A DNA stretch of 7,855 nt, taken from assembly GCA_014860725.1 (NCBI GenBank), contig JACZJD010000273.1, forward strand, positions 1 through 7,855. Reading direction: 5' to 3'. Under the pieces are notes generated by a model. The model was not told the origin of the DNA. It saw only the letters and a list, made by a program, of their open reading frames with translations, and did no database searches. The position numbers and the translations under genes were made by a program. Below, one piece after another: positions 1 through 7,016 of the stretch. Every line of letters starts with the position of its first letter. The first letter of the stretch is position 1. The DNA is from Aquamicrobium sp. (GTDB lineage Bacteria; Pseudomonadota; Alphaproteobacteria; Rhizobiales; Rhizobiaceae).

Positions 1-1760
1 GCGGCGTCCTCCGCCACGCCCGGCGACGGCACGGCCACCAGCACCACCGCGGAGCCCTTGACCGGGTCGGGCACCGCGACGGCGGCCGCATCGCTGACGA
101 GGCCCGTCGACAGCGCCAGCGATTCGATCTCCGCCGGGCCGGTGCGCTTGCCGGCCAGCTTGATGGTGTCGTCGGAGCGCCCGTGCACGTACCAGTAGCC
201 GTCGGCGTCGCGCGACGCCCAGTCGCCGTGCACCCACATGCCCGGAAACCGACTCCAGTAGTTCTCGATGTAGCGCCCGGGATCGTGCAGCAGGCCCTTG
301 GTGAGGCCGATGCAGGGGCCGCGCATGACGAGCTCCCCGACCTCGCCGGGGCCGACGGGCCTGCCCGCATCGTCGACGATGTCGGCATTGGTCCCGGGAA
401 TGGGACCGTTGAAGCTGGCCGGCTTGATCGGGAACAGCGGATTGGTCGCGAGCAGGCCGCCCATCTCCGTGCCGCCGCTGTAGTTCATGAGCGGCCGGCC
501 GCCGCCCAGCACGCAGTCGAAGATCCAGCGCCAGGAATCGTGGTCCCACGGCTCGCCGGTGGAAGCGGCGACGCGCAGCGACGACAGATCGTATTTCGCG
601 ACCTCGTCGCGGCCGTGGCGCATGAGCAGCCGCGCGATCGTGGACCCGACGCCGAGGAAGGTGACGCGGTGGTCCTGGACGAGCCGCCACAGGCGGCCGG
701 GCTCCGGATAGTCCGGCGTTCCCTCGGCAAGCACCAGCGTCGCCCCGCGCATCAGCGCCGCGGTGATCTGGATCGGGCCGACCAGCCAGCCGATGTCGGT
801 CATCCACAGCAGCCTGTCGTCGGGCTTGAGGTCGAAGCAGAGCGCGAAATCCTCCCCGGTCTTGGTCAGGAAGCCGCAATGGGTGTGCACCGTGCCCTTG
901 GGCTTTCCCGTCGTGCCGGAGGTGTAGACGATCATCAGCGGCGCCTCGGCGTCGAGCTCGACCGCCTGCGTGCCTTCGGCCGCGCGGGCGACGAGGCTTT
1001 CCCATGCCACGTCGCGGCCGGCTCTTTCCTCGCAAGGAAGGGCCTTCGCGCCGAGACGGTGGACGGTGACGACGTGGCGCAGCGCAGGAAGCCCGGCCGC
1101 GGCCTCGTCGACCACGGATTTCATCGCCACGACGCGGCCGCGCCGCATGCAGCCGTCGACGGTGATGCAGGCGACGGCGCCGCTGTCCTGCATCCGCACG
1201 GCGAGCGCTTCCGCGCCGAAGCCCGAGAACAGCGGCAGGACGATGCAGCCGAGCCGGGCGAGCGCGAGAAAGGCCGTGACGGCTTCCGGCACCATCGGCA
1301 TGTAGAGGCCGACCGGATCGCCGGGGCGCAAGCCGAGCGCAGCGAGGCCTGCCGCAGCGCGCGCCGCCTCGTCGGCGAGCGCCGCATAGGTGACGGTGCG
1401 GACGGTGCCGTCCTCTCCCTCCCAGACGATGGCGGGACGGTCTCCGCGGCCCAGCGCGAGATTGCGCTCGATCAGGGTCTCGCTCATGTTCATGCGCCCG
1501 CCGACGCACCACTTCACCCATTCCGGGCCGTCGCCGGCGTCGAGCACGCGGTCGAAAGGCCGGCGGAAGCGGATGTCGAGGAAGCGGATCAGCCCGTCCC
1601 AGAACCATGCCGGGTCGGCCTCGGCGCGCGCTGCCAGGCCGGCATAGTCGGCCTCGCCCATGTCGCGGATGAAAGCGGTCCAGTTGGCCGCCTCGACGAA
1701 GGCGGCGTCGGGCCGCCAGGCGATCGCCGCCGGATCGGGCCGCGGGGAAGGCGCGCTCAT
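1..1760 (-). CDS. Acyl-CoA synthetase, acetyl-CoA synthetase-like AMP-binding family (partial, C-terminus off window)
   Basis: Predicted to activate a carboxylic acid to its CoA thioester through an acyl-adenylate in the cytoplasm. 586 residues are visible from an ATG at 1760-1758. Residues 15-95 look like the N-terminal domain of acetyl-CoA synthetases (FVEAANWTAFIRDMG, then PEWVKWCVGG). The P-loop-like A3 motif YTSGTTGKPKG lies at 279-289, YSGGTE at 427-432, the ribose-binding Asp in HGDW at 511-514, and the hinge region GRSDDTIKLAGKRTGPAEIE at 527-546. The adenylation-step Lys near the C-terminus would lie beyond the left edge. Gly429 aligns with the Trp that closes the acetate pocket in true acetyl-CoA synthetases, so a larger or branched acid is inferred. 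The start overlaps the stop of the upstream Dabb gene by ATGA, suggesting coupled translation. The family is secure; the substrate is unknown. Confidence 0.93.
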   Translation of the reverse strand, partial: MSAPSPRPDPAAIAWRPDAAFVEAANWTAFIRDMGEADYAGLAARAEADPAWFWDGLIRFLDIRFRRPFDRVLDAGDGPEWVKWCVGGRMNMSETLIERNLALGRGDRPAIVWEGEDGTVRTVTYAALADEAARAAAGLAALGLRPGDPVGLYMPMVPEAVTAFLALARLGCIVLPLFSGFGAEALAVRMQDSGAVACITVDGCMRRGRVVAMKSVVDEAAAGLPALRHVVTVHRLGAKALPCEERAGRDVAWESLVARAAEGTQAVELDAEAPLMIVYTSGTTGKPKGTVHTHCGFLTKTGEDFALCFDLKPDDRLLWMTDIGWLVGPIQITAALMRGATLVLAEGTPDYPEPGRLWRLVQDHRVTFLGVGSTIARLLMRHGRDEVAKYDLSSLRVAASTGEPWDHDSWRWIFDCVLGGGRPLMNYSGGTEMGGLLATNPLFPIKPASFNGPIPGTNADIVDDAGRPVGPGEVGELVMRGPCIGLTKGLLHDPGRYIENYWSRFPGMWVHGDWASRDADGYWYVHGRSDDTIKLAGKRTGPAEIESLALSTGLVSDAAAVAVPDPVKGSAVVLVAVPSPGVAEDA

Positions 1761-2050
1761 GCCCGCGTCTCCGCATCGCAGGCGATCAGCGCCGCGATGA
1801 AGGGGGCCATGTAGGCCTTCATCTCCCGATGCACGGCGGAGGCCTGGTAGCGGTCGTGGTCCTCCTCGGTGTCGAAGCTCGACAGCACCGCCCAGTCGTA
1901 GCCCTCGCCGCGGTCGGCGCGGTTGGGCACGAAGGCGTAGCTGCGCACATAGGGAAGCTCCGCGCGGACCCTCGCGACATAGGCGGCGACCTGCCGATGG
2001 AACGCGGCGTCGATGCCCGACAGCCGCATCAGAACGATATGATGAAACAT
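1757..2050 (-). CDS. Dabb-family (stress-responsive alpha/beta-barrel) small protein
   Basis: A 97-residue protein beginning MFHHIVLMRL, an opening typical of the Dabb family of dimeric ferredoxin-like barrels. Further family-like features are a central strand YDWAVLSSFD at 51-60 and a helix with DHDRYQASAVHREM at 64-77. Known members bind or convert small hydrophobic molecules, but many have no assigned function. The ATG at 2050 was chosen because GGGAGGAGG stands five bases before it and the family's N-terminal strand starts right there. The frame stays open upstream to 2224, but that part is Arg-rich and unlike the family. The stop overlaps the start of the acyl-CoA synthetase by four bases, so the two are probably made together. 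A role in the same pathway is inferred from this coupling only. Confidence 0.88.
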   Translation of the reverse strand: MFHHIVLMRLSGIDAAFHRQVAAYVARVRAELPYVRSYAFVPNRADRGEGYDWAVLSSFDTEEDHDRYQASAVHREMKAYMAPFIAALIACDAETRA

Positions 2051-2055
2051 CTGAT

Positions 2056-2064
2056 CCTCCTCCC
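2056..2064 (-). promoter_or_regulatory. Strong ribosome binding site for the Dabb gene
   Basis: GGGAGGAGG read on the minus strand, five bases before the ATG at 2050-2048. It decides that start over the upstream in-frame codons. Confidence 0.8.
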
Positions 2065-2075
2065 GCTGCGCGCTC

Positions 2076-2141
2076 CCGTGCGCAGGCCTTATCCGTGGCC
2101 GTCGGCGCCGGCTTTCGCCCGCGCTGCGGCCCTGCGCACGG
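2076..2141 (-). repeat. Long inverted repeat in the leader of the Dabb gene
   Basis: CCTGCGCACGG at 2131-2141 is the exact reverse complement of CCGTGCGCAGG at 2076-2086, giving an 11-base-pair stem with a 44-base, GC-rich loop. In the leftward transcript the stem ends about 26 bases before the Dabb ATG, just upstream of its ribosome binding site. There is no T-run, so it is not a standard terminator. It could be a structured 5' leader, or chance pairing in GC-rich DNA. Confidence 0.5.
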
Positions 2142-2185
2142 CCCCGATCCGATCCGCAGCAATCGCACTCTAGCACACGACACCA

Positions 2186-2214
2186 TTGACGGATAGAAAT
2201 GAATGAGCCATCAT
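2186..2214 (+). promoter_or_regulatory. Candidate sigma-70 promoter for the transporter operon
   Basis: TTGACG at 2186-2191 matches the -35 consensus at five of six bases. After 17 bases comes CATCAT at 2209-2214, which matches the -10 consensus at four of six. The site sits in the most A+T-rich part of the region and overlaps the palindrome at 2197-2220, so a repressor bound there would block it. The start of transcription would fall near 2221, leaving a leader of roughly 258 bases before livH. Confidence 0.5.
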
Positions 2215-2220
2215 TCACTT
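2197..2220. promoter_or_regulatory. Near-perfect palindrome, candidate TetR-family operator
   Basis: The left half AAATGAATGA (2197-2206) and right half TCATTCACTT (2211-2220) are inverted copies with one mismatch in ten, separated by GCCA. The size and symmetry suit a dimeric helix-turn-helix repressor. The site spans the spacer and -10 box of the rightward promoter and lies between two divergent units, so one site could control both. The TetR gene at 7125 is the obvious candidate binder, but I found no second copy of this site in front of that gene. The symmetry is seen directly; the partner is inferred. Confidence 0.62.
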
Positions 2221-2242
2221 GCAAAACAACATACAGGACAAC

Positions 2243-2259
2243 GCCCTCGCATCGAGGGC
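2243..2259 (+). other. Compact hairpin in the transporter leader
   Basis: GCCCTCG (2243-2249) and CGAGGGC (2253-2259) pair perfectly around a three-base loop, about 22 bases after the inferred transcription start. No T-run follows, so termination is unlikely. It may stabilise the 5' end of the mRNA. Confidence 0.4.
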
Positions 2260-2410
2260 AAGGGGTCCGAGGGGATAGGGTCCGGTCGTCTTCGATCAGG
2301 GAGAAGAGGAGGGAATCGGGCAGCAGGACAGGCGGGCGTGAGAGGCGGTTGGAGGCCGCCCGGCATGCTCTGCTTCATGGGTTGGACGAGGCTTCAAGGG
2401 AGGAAAGCCG

Positions 2411-2497
2411 GTGAATTGTTTCTGGTTCGGAAGATGCCGCGCGGGCAATGCCCGGCGGGGAGCGTTCGGGAGGGCGGCATGCTTGTCCAGATCCTGA
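2411..2497 (+). other. Possible short leader ORF overlapping the livH start (28 codons)
   Basis: A GTG at 2411 has GGGAGG seven bases upstream (2398-2403), a better-placed ribosome site than most in the window. The frame encodes 28 residues starting MNCFWFGRCRAG, with three Cys and many Arg, and stops at TGA 2495-2497, just inside livH in another frame. It could couple ribosomes onto livH or act as a leader peptide. It could equally be chance, because short frames are common in GC-rich DNA and the codon use is not typical of the neighbours. Low confidence. Confidence 0.2.
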
Positions 2498-3327
2498 ACG
2501 GCCTCGTCTATGGCGGGCTTCTCTACATCGTCGCCGTCGGGCTGGTGCTGATCTTCGGCCTGCGCCGCGTCGTGAACTTCGCCCATGGCGGCCTGTTCAT
2601 GGTCGGCGCCTATGTCGGCTTCGCCGTGGCCTCGCTGACGAATTTCTGGCTCGCCGTCGTCGTGTCGGTGCTGGTGCTGGCCGCGCTCGGCGTGCTGCTC
2701 GACCGCTTCGTGTTCCGGCCGCTCCAGAACGAGAACCACATCGTCACGGTGCTCGTCACCTTCGGCATCCTGCTGGTGCTGGAGGACGTGGTCCAGACCA
2801 TCTGGGGCAAGGACTTCCTCTCGATGCCGACGCCGCCCCTCCTGTCGGGGACGGTCACGATCTTCGGCAACATGTTCCCGGTGTACCGGCTCGTCGTGAT
2901 CCTGGTCGCCGCGTGCGTCGCCATCGGCCTGACGCTGTGACTGCGCTACAGCCGGATCGGCCTGTTCGTGCGCGCCTCCAGCATGGATGCCGAGACGACC
3001 GCCGTTCAGGGCGTCAACACCGACCGGGTGTCGATGATCGTGGTCGCCGTCGGCGCCGGGCTCGCCGGCCTGTCCGGCACCGTCGCCGCGCCGCTCTTGG
3101 CGCTGTCGCCGGCCATGGGCAGCTTCATCCTGATCGAGTCCTTCATCGTCGTCGTGGTCGGCGGCCTGGGCAGCTTCTCCGGCGCGTTCCTGGCCGCGAT
3201 CATCATCGGCCAGATCCACAATTTCGGAGTCATCTACCTGCCGTGGGCGGCGACGATGATCCCGTTCCTTCTCATGGTCGGCGTCCTGATCTGGCGGCCG
3301 ACGGGCGTGGCAGGGAGTCACGTATGA
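2479..3327 (+). pseudogene. livH: LivH-type permease of a branched-chain amino acid (HAAT) ABC importer, interrupted by an in-frame TGA
   Basis: One of the two membrane subunits that would form the importer channel. Read through the stop, it is 282 codons, close to the normal family length. The ATG at 2479 is preceded by GGGAGGG four bases away and begins MLVQILNGLVYGGLLYIVAVG with the conserved NFAHG at 33-37. TGA at codon 154 (2938-2940) ends the first part after 153 residues. The same frame then resumes with LRYSRIGLFVRASSMDAE, the cytoplasmic loop that docks on the ATPase, followed by GAGLAGLSG and the last membrane helices to VAGSHV. No shift or other damage is visible, and TGG (Trp) to TGA is the simplest origin. 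The truncated product would lack the docking loop and C-terminal helices and should not work. GTG 2968 or ATG 2983 could restart translation, but neither has a good ribosome site. The end overlaps livM by ATGA. Confidence 0.88.
2938..2940 (+). other. In-frame TGA stop inside livH
   Basis: The codon lies between CTGACGCTG and CTGCGCTAC, with livH-like coding sequence in the same frame on both sides. The next base is C, a context known to make UGA leaky in bacteria. UGA ends other genes here normally (for example livM, livG, livF), so general recoding of UGA is unlikely. Confidence 0.9.
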
Positions 3328-4358
3328 GCGACAGCATCACTCTCAGCAACCGCCCGCGCGGGGGCCTGATGGCCTCGTTGCCGCAGCGCAGCGTCTTCGT
3401 GCTGGCCGCGGTGGCGGCGGCCGTGGGCATCTTCCTGCCGGGCCTGGTCTCTTCGGTCCTGCTGCTCAGCCTGATGACGCAGGCCGTGATCGGCGCCATC
3501 ACCGCGACGGGCGTCGGCCTCCTGTTCCGCCAGAACGGCGTCGTCAGCTTCGGCCACGCCGCGTTCTACGGCTCGGCGGCCTACATCATCGGCCTGTCGA
3601 TGCGTTACGGCCTGCTGCCGGCCGAGCTGGCGATCATCGCGGCGCTGGTGCTGCCGCCCCTGCTCGCCTTCCTGCTCGGTCTGGTCATCGTGCGGATTCC
3701 GGGCGTGGCCTTCGCCATGCTCACGCTCGCCGTGGGGCAGGCGATCTACGAGTTCGCGCTCAAGGCGCGCCACATCACCGTCGGCGACGACGGCTTCGCC
3801 GTCAACTTTCCGGCGCAGGTGTTCGGCATCTCCGTGCGCACCTTCCAGCATCCGTCGTCGATGTTCCTGATCTGCTGGATGCTGCTGATCGTCATCCTGC
3901 TGGCGCTGCAGGTGTTCGCCAACAGCCCGCTCGGCCGGCTGACGGTCGCGATCCGCGAGAACGAGGAGCGCGCGCGCTTCATCGGCTACCGGACCGTGGT
4001 GCCGCGCGCCTTCGTCTATGCGCTCTCGGCCTTCGTGGCCTCGATCGCCGGGGTCATGGCGGTGCTCTACAACGGCTTCGTCTCGCCGGACATGCTGCAC
4101 TGGAGCCTGTCGGGGTCCGTGCTCATCATGGCCATCATCGGCGGGCCGAAATATCTGTGGGGGCCTGCCCTCGGCGCCGTCGTGTTCTTCTTCATCAAGG
4201 ACTTCACCGGCAATCTGACGGAGCACTGGCCGGCCATCATCGGCATGATCGTCATCATCACCACGCTGATGCTGCCGGAAGGGCTGGCCGGCGCGCTCGC
4301 CCGGCTCGCCGGGGCGGTGCGCAGGCGCGGCAACGCAACCGGGGAGGCTGCGCAATGA
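3324..4358 (+). CDS. livM: LivM-type permease of the HAAT ABC importer
   Basis: The second membrane subunit, 344 residues, partner of LivH in the inner membrane. After a short polar N-terminus it is a run of hydrophobic helices. It has the family motif GVVSFGHAAFYGSAAY at 72-87, a TVGDDGF segment at 152-158 matching the usual TGGxDG-type loop, and the cytoplasmic loop SPLGRLTVAIRENEERARFI at 201-220 that contacts the ATPase. The C-terminal tail is basic and cytoplasmic, which is normal. The start ATG overlaps the livH stop (ATGA) and has AGGGAG six bases upstream inside livH. The end overlaps livG in the same way. The protein is intact with no sign of decay, although its upstream partner is interrupted. 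Confidence 0.95.
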   Translation: MSDSITLSNRPRGGLMASLPQRSVFVLAAVAAAVGIFLPGLVSSVLLLSLMTQAVIGAITATGVGLLFRQNGVVSFGHAAFYGSAAYIIGLSMRYGLLPAELAIIAALVLPPLLAFLLGLVIVRIPGVAFAMLTLAVGQAIYEFALKARHITVGDDGFAVNFPAQVFGISVRTFQHPSSMFLICWMLLIVILLALQVFANSPLGRLTVAIRENEERARFIGYRTVVPRAFVYALSAFVASIAGVMAVLYNGFVSPDMLHWSLSGSVLIMAIIGGPKYLWGPALGAVVFFFIKDFTGNLTEHWPAIIGMIVIITTLMLPEGLAGALARLAGAVRRRGNATGEAAQ

Positions 4359-5056
4359 TCGCGATCGAAGGCACCAACCTCACGCGCGGCTTCGGCGGCT
4401 TCGTCGCCCTCGACAAGATCTGCATCTCCGTGCCCGAGGGGCAGATTCGCGGGCTGATCGGCCCGAACGGGGCGGGCAAGTCGACGCTGATCGACGTCCT
4501 GTCCGGGCGGGCCGAGAACTGGTCCGGTCAGGTGAAGCTGTTCGGCGAGGACATCTCGCCGCTCTCGGCGCAGCAGCGGCGCAGGATCGGGCTCGCCCGC
4601 TCGTTCCAGCGCACCAACATCTTCCCCGATCTCGGCGTGGCGGAGCAGCTCGACATCGCCGCGCGCCGGGCGGAGCAGCCGAATGTCGGCGAGGTCCTGC
4701 ACGAGCTCGGCCTTGCGCCCTACGCCCACCAGCGCGCCGCCGACATCTCCTATGGCGACCAGCGGCGGCTCGATCTCGGGCTGGCGCTGATCGGCCGCCC
4801 GCGCGTGCTCCTTCTCGACGAGCCGGCGGCCGGACTGACCGTGCAGGAATCGATGGACATGGCCGAGATGCTGCGCGACCTCGCGCAGCGCTGGGGCGTG
4901 ACCGTGCTGATCGTCGAGCACGACATGGATGTCGTGTTCAGCATCTGCCAGCACATCACCGTGCTGCATCTCGGCCGGGTGCTGGCCGACGGGGCGCCGG
5001 AGGAAATCAAGAGGATTCCCGAGGTCGTCACCGCTTATCTGGGGAGCGCGGCATGA
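4355..5056 (+). CDS. livG: LivG-type ATPase of the HAAT ABC importer
   Basis: A 233-residue ABC ATPase that powers the LivH/LivM channel from the cytoplasm. It shows Walker A GPNGAGKST at 36-44, the Q-loop Gln at 85 (RSFQRTNIF), the signature ISYGDQRRLDLGLAL at 131-145, Walker B VLLLDEP at 151-157 with the catalytic Glu156, and the switch His189 in VEHDMDVV. The SYGDQ form of the signature and the EHDM switch are characteristic of LivG rather than LivF. It is slightly shorter than many LivG proteins, which often run near 250 residues, mainly in the helical region between the Q-loop and the signature. GGGGAGG stands seven bases before the ATG. Both ends overlap their neighbours by ATGA. Confidence 0.95.
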   Translation: MIAIEGTNLTRGFGGFVALDKICISVPEGQIRGLIGPNGAGKSTLIDVLSGRAENWSGQVKLFGEDISPLSAQQRRRIGLARSFQRTNIFPDLGVAEQLDIAARRAEQPNVGEVLHELGLAPYAHQRAADISYGDQRRLDLGLALIGRPRVLLLDEPAAGLTVQESMDMAEMLRDLAQRWGVTVLIVEHDMDVVFSICQHITVLHLGRVLADGAPEEIKRIPEVVTAYLGSAA

Positions 5057-5751
5057 GCGAGCTTCTGGCTTTCAACGATGTCCGCTCCGGCTACGGCGCG
5101 GCGCGCGTGCTGCACGGCGTCGACATCTCCGTCGGGGCGAACGAGCGCGTCGCCATCGTCGGCCGCAACGGCGTCGGCAAGACAACGGTCGTCAACACCT
5201 TCCTCGGCATCGCGCGGCTCAACGGCGGCGAAATCCGCCTCAACGGCCGCGCCCAGCGCGACCTGCGCCGGTTCTCGGCCGCGCGCAGCGGCGTTGCGGT
5301 GGTGCCGCAGGGGCGCTGCATCATCCCGAACCTGACCGTGGAGGAGAACCTGCTTCTGGGGGCGGCGGTCGACCGGCCCGGACCGTGGAATCTCGACGCG
5401 GTCTACGACCTCTTCCCCGTCCTGCGCGAGCGGCGGGGCAATGCCGGCACGGCGCTTTCGGGAGGCCAGCAGCAGATGCTGGCGATCGGCAGGGCGCTGA
5501 TGGCCAATCCCGCGCTCCTCGTCCTCGACGAGCCGAGCGAGGGGCTGGCGCCGGTGATCGTCGACGAGCTGGCCGTGATCTTCAACCAGCTCGCCGACAG
5601 CGGGACGGGGCTGCTCCTGATCGAGCAGAACCTCGGCCTGATCGTCCGGGTGGCCAGGCGCTACTACGCTCTCTCCAAGGGAACGGTGGTCGATCAGGGG
5701 GACTTGAGCGGGCTTTCGATCGAAGGCCTCAAGCGGCACGTCGCGATCTGA
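5053..5751 (+). CDS. livF: LivF-type ATPase of the HAAT ABC importer
   Basis: The second ABC ATPase, 232 residues, expected to pair with LivG. It has Walker A GRNGVGKTT at 37-45, the Q-loop Gln86 in VVPQGR, the signature LSGGQQQ at 135-141, Walker B LLVLDEP at 155-161, and LLLIEQNL at 187-194. Gln at the usual switch-His position is normal for LivF and does not mark a dead enzyme. GGGGAG lies six bases before the ATG, within the end of livG. After its TGA there are 44 bases and no terminator before the binding-protein gene, so the operon continues. Confidence 0.95.
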   Translation: MSELLAFNDVRSGYGAARVLHGVDISVGANERVAIVGRNGVGKTTVVNTFLGIARLNGGEIRLNGRAQRDLRRFSAARSGVAVVPQGRCIIPNLTVEENLLLGAAVDRPGPWNLDAVYDLFPVLRERRGNAGTALSGGQQQMLAIGRALMANPALLVLDEPSEGLAPVIVDELAVIFNQLADSGTGLLLIEQNLGLIVRVARRYYALSKGTVVDQGDLSGLSIEGLKRHVAI

Positions 5752-5795
5752 AGCGTGTCGAGAACAACGGGGAAATGACTGGGAAGGAGAAGGAA

Positions 5796-7004
5796 ATGTC
5801 GGTTCGCATGAAAAGATATCTCGGCCTCGCCGGCGCTCTGGCCGTGGCCACGGGCTTCGCCGCCGGCGCGGCGCTGGCGCAGGACCCGATCCGCATCGGT
5901 GTCCCGACCGCGACGTCGGGCACCTATGCCGACCTCGGCAACCAGGCCATCCGCGCCGTCGAGTTCGCCGCGCAGGAGGCGAACAAGGCCGGCGGCGTCG
6001 ACGGCCGCATGGTCGAGTACCGCGTCTACGACTCGGAGGCGAAGCCCGAGGTGGCGCGCCGCCAGGCCGAGAAGCTGGCGCTCGAAGGCTACAACCTCCT
6101 GACCGGCACCGTCGCCTCGGGCGAGGGGCTGGCCATGGCGCCGATGCTGGAGCGGTGGGACGCGCTCTACATCTCCACCATCAACAAGAGCAACCAGCTC
6201 TCCGGCGAGAGCTGCACGGCCCGCATGTTCCGCGTCAACAAGATGGACGCCCAGGACGGCATGGTCATCAAGCCGTGGCTCGCCGACCGGAGCGAGAAGA
6301 AGTGGGCGGTCATGGCCGCCGACATCGCCTGGGGCCAGGACGCGTCGAAGAGCTTCAACGAGGCGGCCGCCGACACCGGCAAGGAGATCGTCGTCAACCT
6401 GTTCTCGCCCTTCGGCACCAACGACTTCGCGCCCTACATCCAGCAGATCCGCGATTCGGGAGCGGAGGGCCTGTGGATCGCGCTCGCCGGGCGCGACGCC
6501 ATCAACTTCGCCACCCAGGCCGGCCAGTTCGGCTTGTTCGATGCCGTCTTCACCGCCGGCGTCAGCTTCGTGACGGACAACACCGTCAACACGCTGGGCG
6601 AGATCTCGCGCGACATCAACGGCATCATCAACTACTCCTCGACCCTCGACACGCCGGAGAACAAGGCGTTCGTGGAGGCCTGGAAGGCCCACTACAACGG
6701 CGACGAACCCTCCAACTTCGAGGGCGAGACCTATATGGGCATGCAGGTCATCCTCGAGGCGGTGCGCCGCGCCGGCAGCGTCACGCCGATCGAGATCGCC
6801 AAGCAGATGCGCGGCGGCACGTTCCCGACCATCCTGGGCGAGCTGACCATCCGGGCCGAGGATCACCAGATCATCGCCCCGAACTATTTCGGCTATGTCG
6901 GCGAGTATAACGGCAAGCTGAAGCCGATCATCACCATGTCGATCGACGCGGAGACCGCCACGCCTCCGCCGAACCCGGCCTGCCAGATGGGCGAACTGCG
7001 CTAG
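5796..7004 (+). CDS. Periplasmic substrate-binding protein of the HAAT ABC importer (type I fold)
   Basis: A 402-residue exported protein that would capture the ligand and deliver it to LivHM. The ATG at 5796 was chosen from three nearby in-frame ATGs (5775, 5796, 5808) because AAGGAG lies six bases upstream. Residues 1-28 form a signal peptide: basic MSVRMKRY, an Ala/Gly-rich core, and a likely cut after ALA before QDPIRIG. There is no lipobox Cys, so it should be soluble. The mature part starts with the family strand IRIGVPTATSGTYADLG and also has ITGTVASGEG-like and WGQDASKSF segments of Leu/Ile/Val-binding-like proteins. The only two Cys, at 140 and 396, could form a disulfide (inference). 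The ligand cannot be read from sequence; the adjacent synthetase hints at an organic acid or amino-acid-like compound. Confidence 0.93.
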   Translation: MSVRMKRYLGLAGALAVATGFAAGAALAQDPIRIGVPTATSGTYADLGNQAIRAVEFAAQEANKAGGVDGRMVEYRVYDSEAKPEVARRQAEKLALEGYNLLTGTVASGEGLAMAPMLERWDALYISTINKSNQLSGESCTARMFRVNKMDAQDGMVIKPWLADRSEKKWAVMAADIAWGQDASKSFNEAAADTGKEIVVNLFSPFGTNDFAPYIQQIRDSGAEGLWIALAGRDAINFATQAGQFGLFDAVFTAGVSFVTDNTVNTLGEISRDINGIINYSSTLDTPENKAFVEAWKAHYNGDEPSNFEGETYMGMQVILEAVRRAGSVTPIEIAKQMRGGTFPTILGELTIRAEDHQIIAPNYFGYVGEYNGKLKPIITMSIDAETATPPPNPACQMGELR

Positions 7005-7016
7005 AACTGCAACAAC

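Larger units (their letters stand above)
2051..2478. other. Divergent control region between the Dabb/synthetase and transporter units
   Basis: About 430 bases without a convincing full-size gene. The open frames across it give low-complexity, Arg-rich translations that match no family I know. The part from about 2160 to 2240 is clearly richer in A+T than its surroundings and carries the rightward promoter and a palindrome. The leftward leader (2051 to about 2160) holds a long inverted repeat, and the rightward leader (about 2221-2478) holds a compact hairpin. I could not settle the leftward promoter. A TAGAGT on the minus strand (2172-2167) could be a -10 box, but no good -35 stands at the right distance. 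Confidence 0.75.

Noticed and set aside
183..1814. A 543-residue open frame on the plus strand opposite the synthetase
   Set aside because: It is antisense to a clear acyl-CoA synthetase. Its translation is His/Arg/Ala-rich and matches no family, as expected for a GC-rich shadow frame.
2203..2478. An N-terminal extension of LivH
   Set aside because: The frame is open, but its translation is low-complexity and Arg/Gly-rich. The family's N-terminus and a ribosome site fit the ATG at 2479.
2938..2940. UGA recoded as Trp throughout the genome, or as selenocysteine
   Set aside because: UGA ends several genes here normally and TGG is used for Trp throughout. No permease of this family is known to need selenocysteine.
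2448..4358. A 636-residue plus-strand frame that includes LivM, suggesting a fusion
   Set aside because: The part before 3324 is livH DNA read out of frame and is Arg/Pro-rich. LivM has its own ATG with a ribosome site at 3324.
4929..7004. A 691-residue frame that includes the binding protein, suggesting a fusion
   Set aside because: The part before 5796 is livG/livF DNA read in another frame. The binding protein has a clear signal peptide and ribosome site at 5796.
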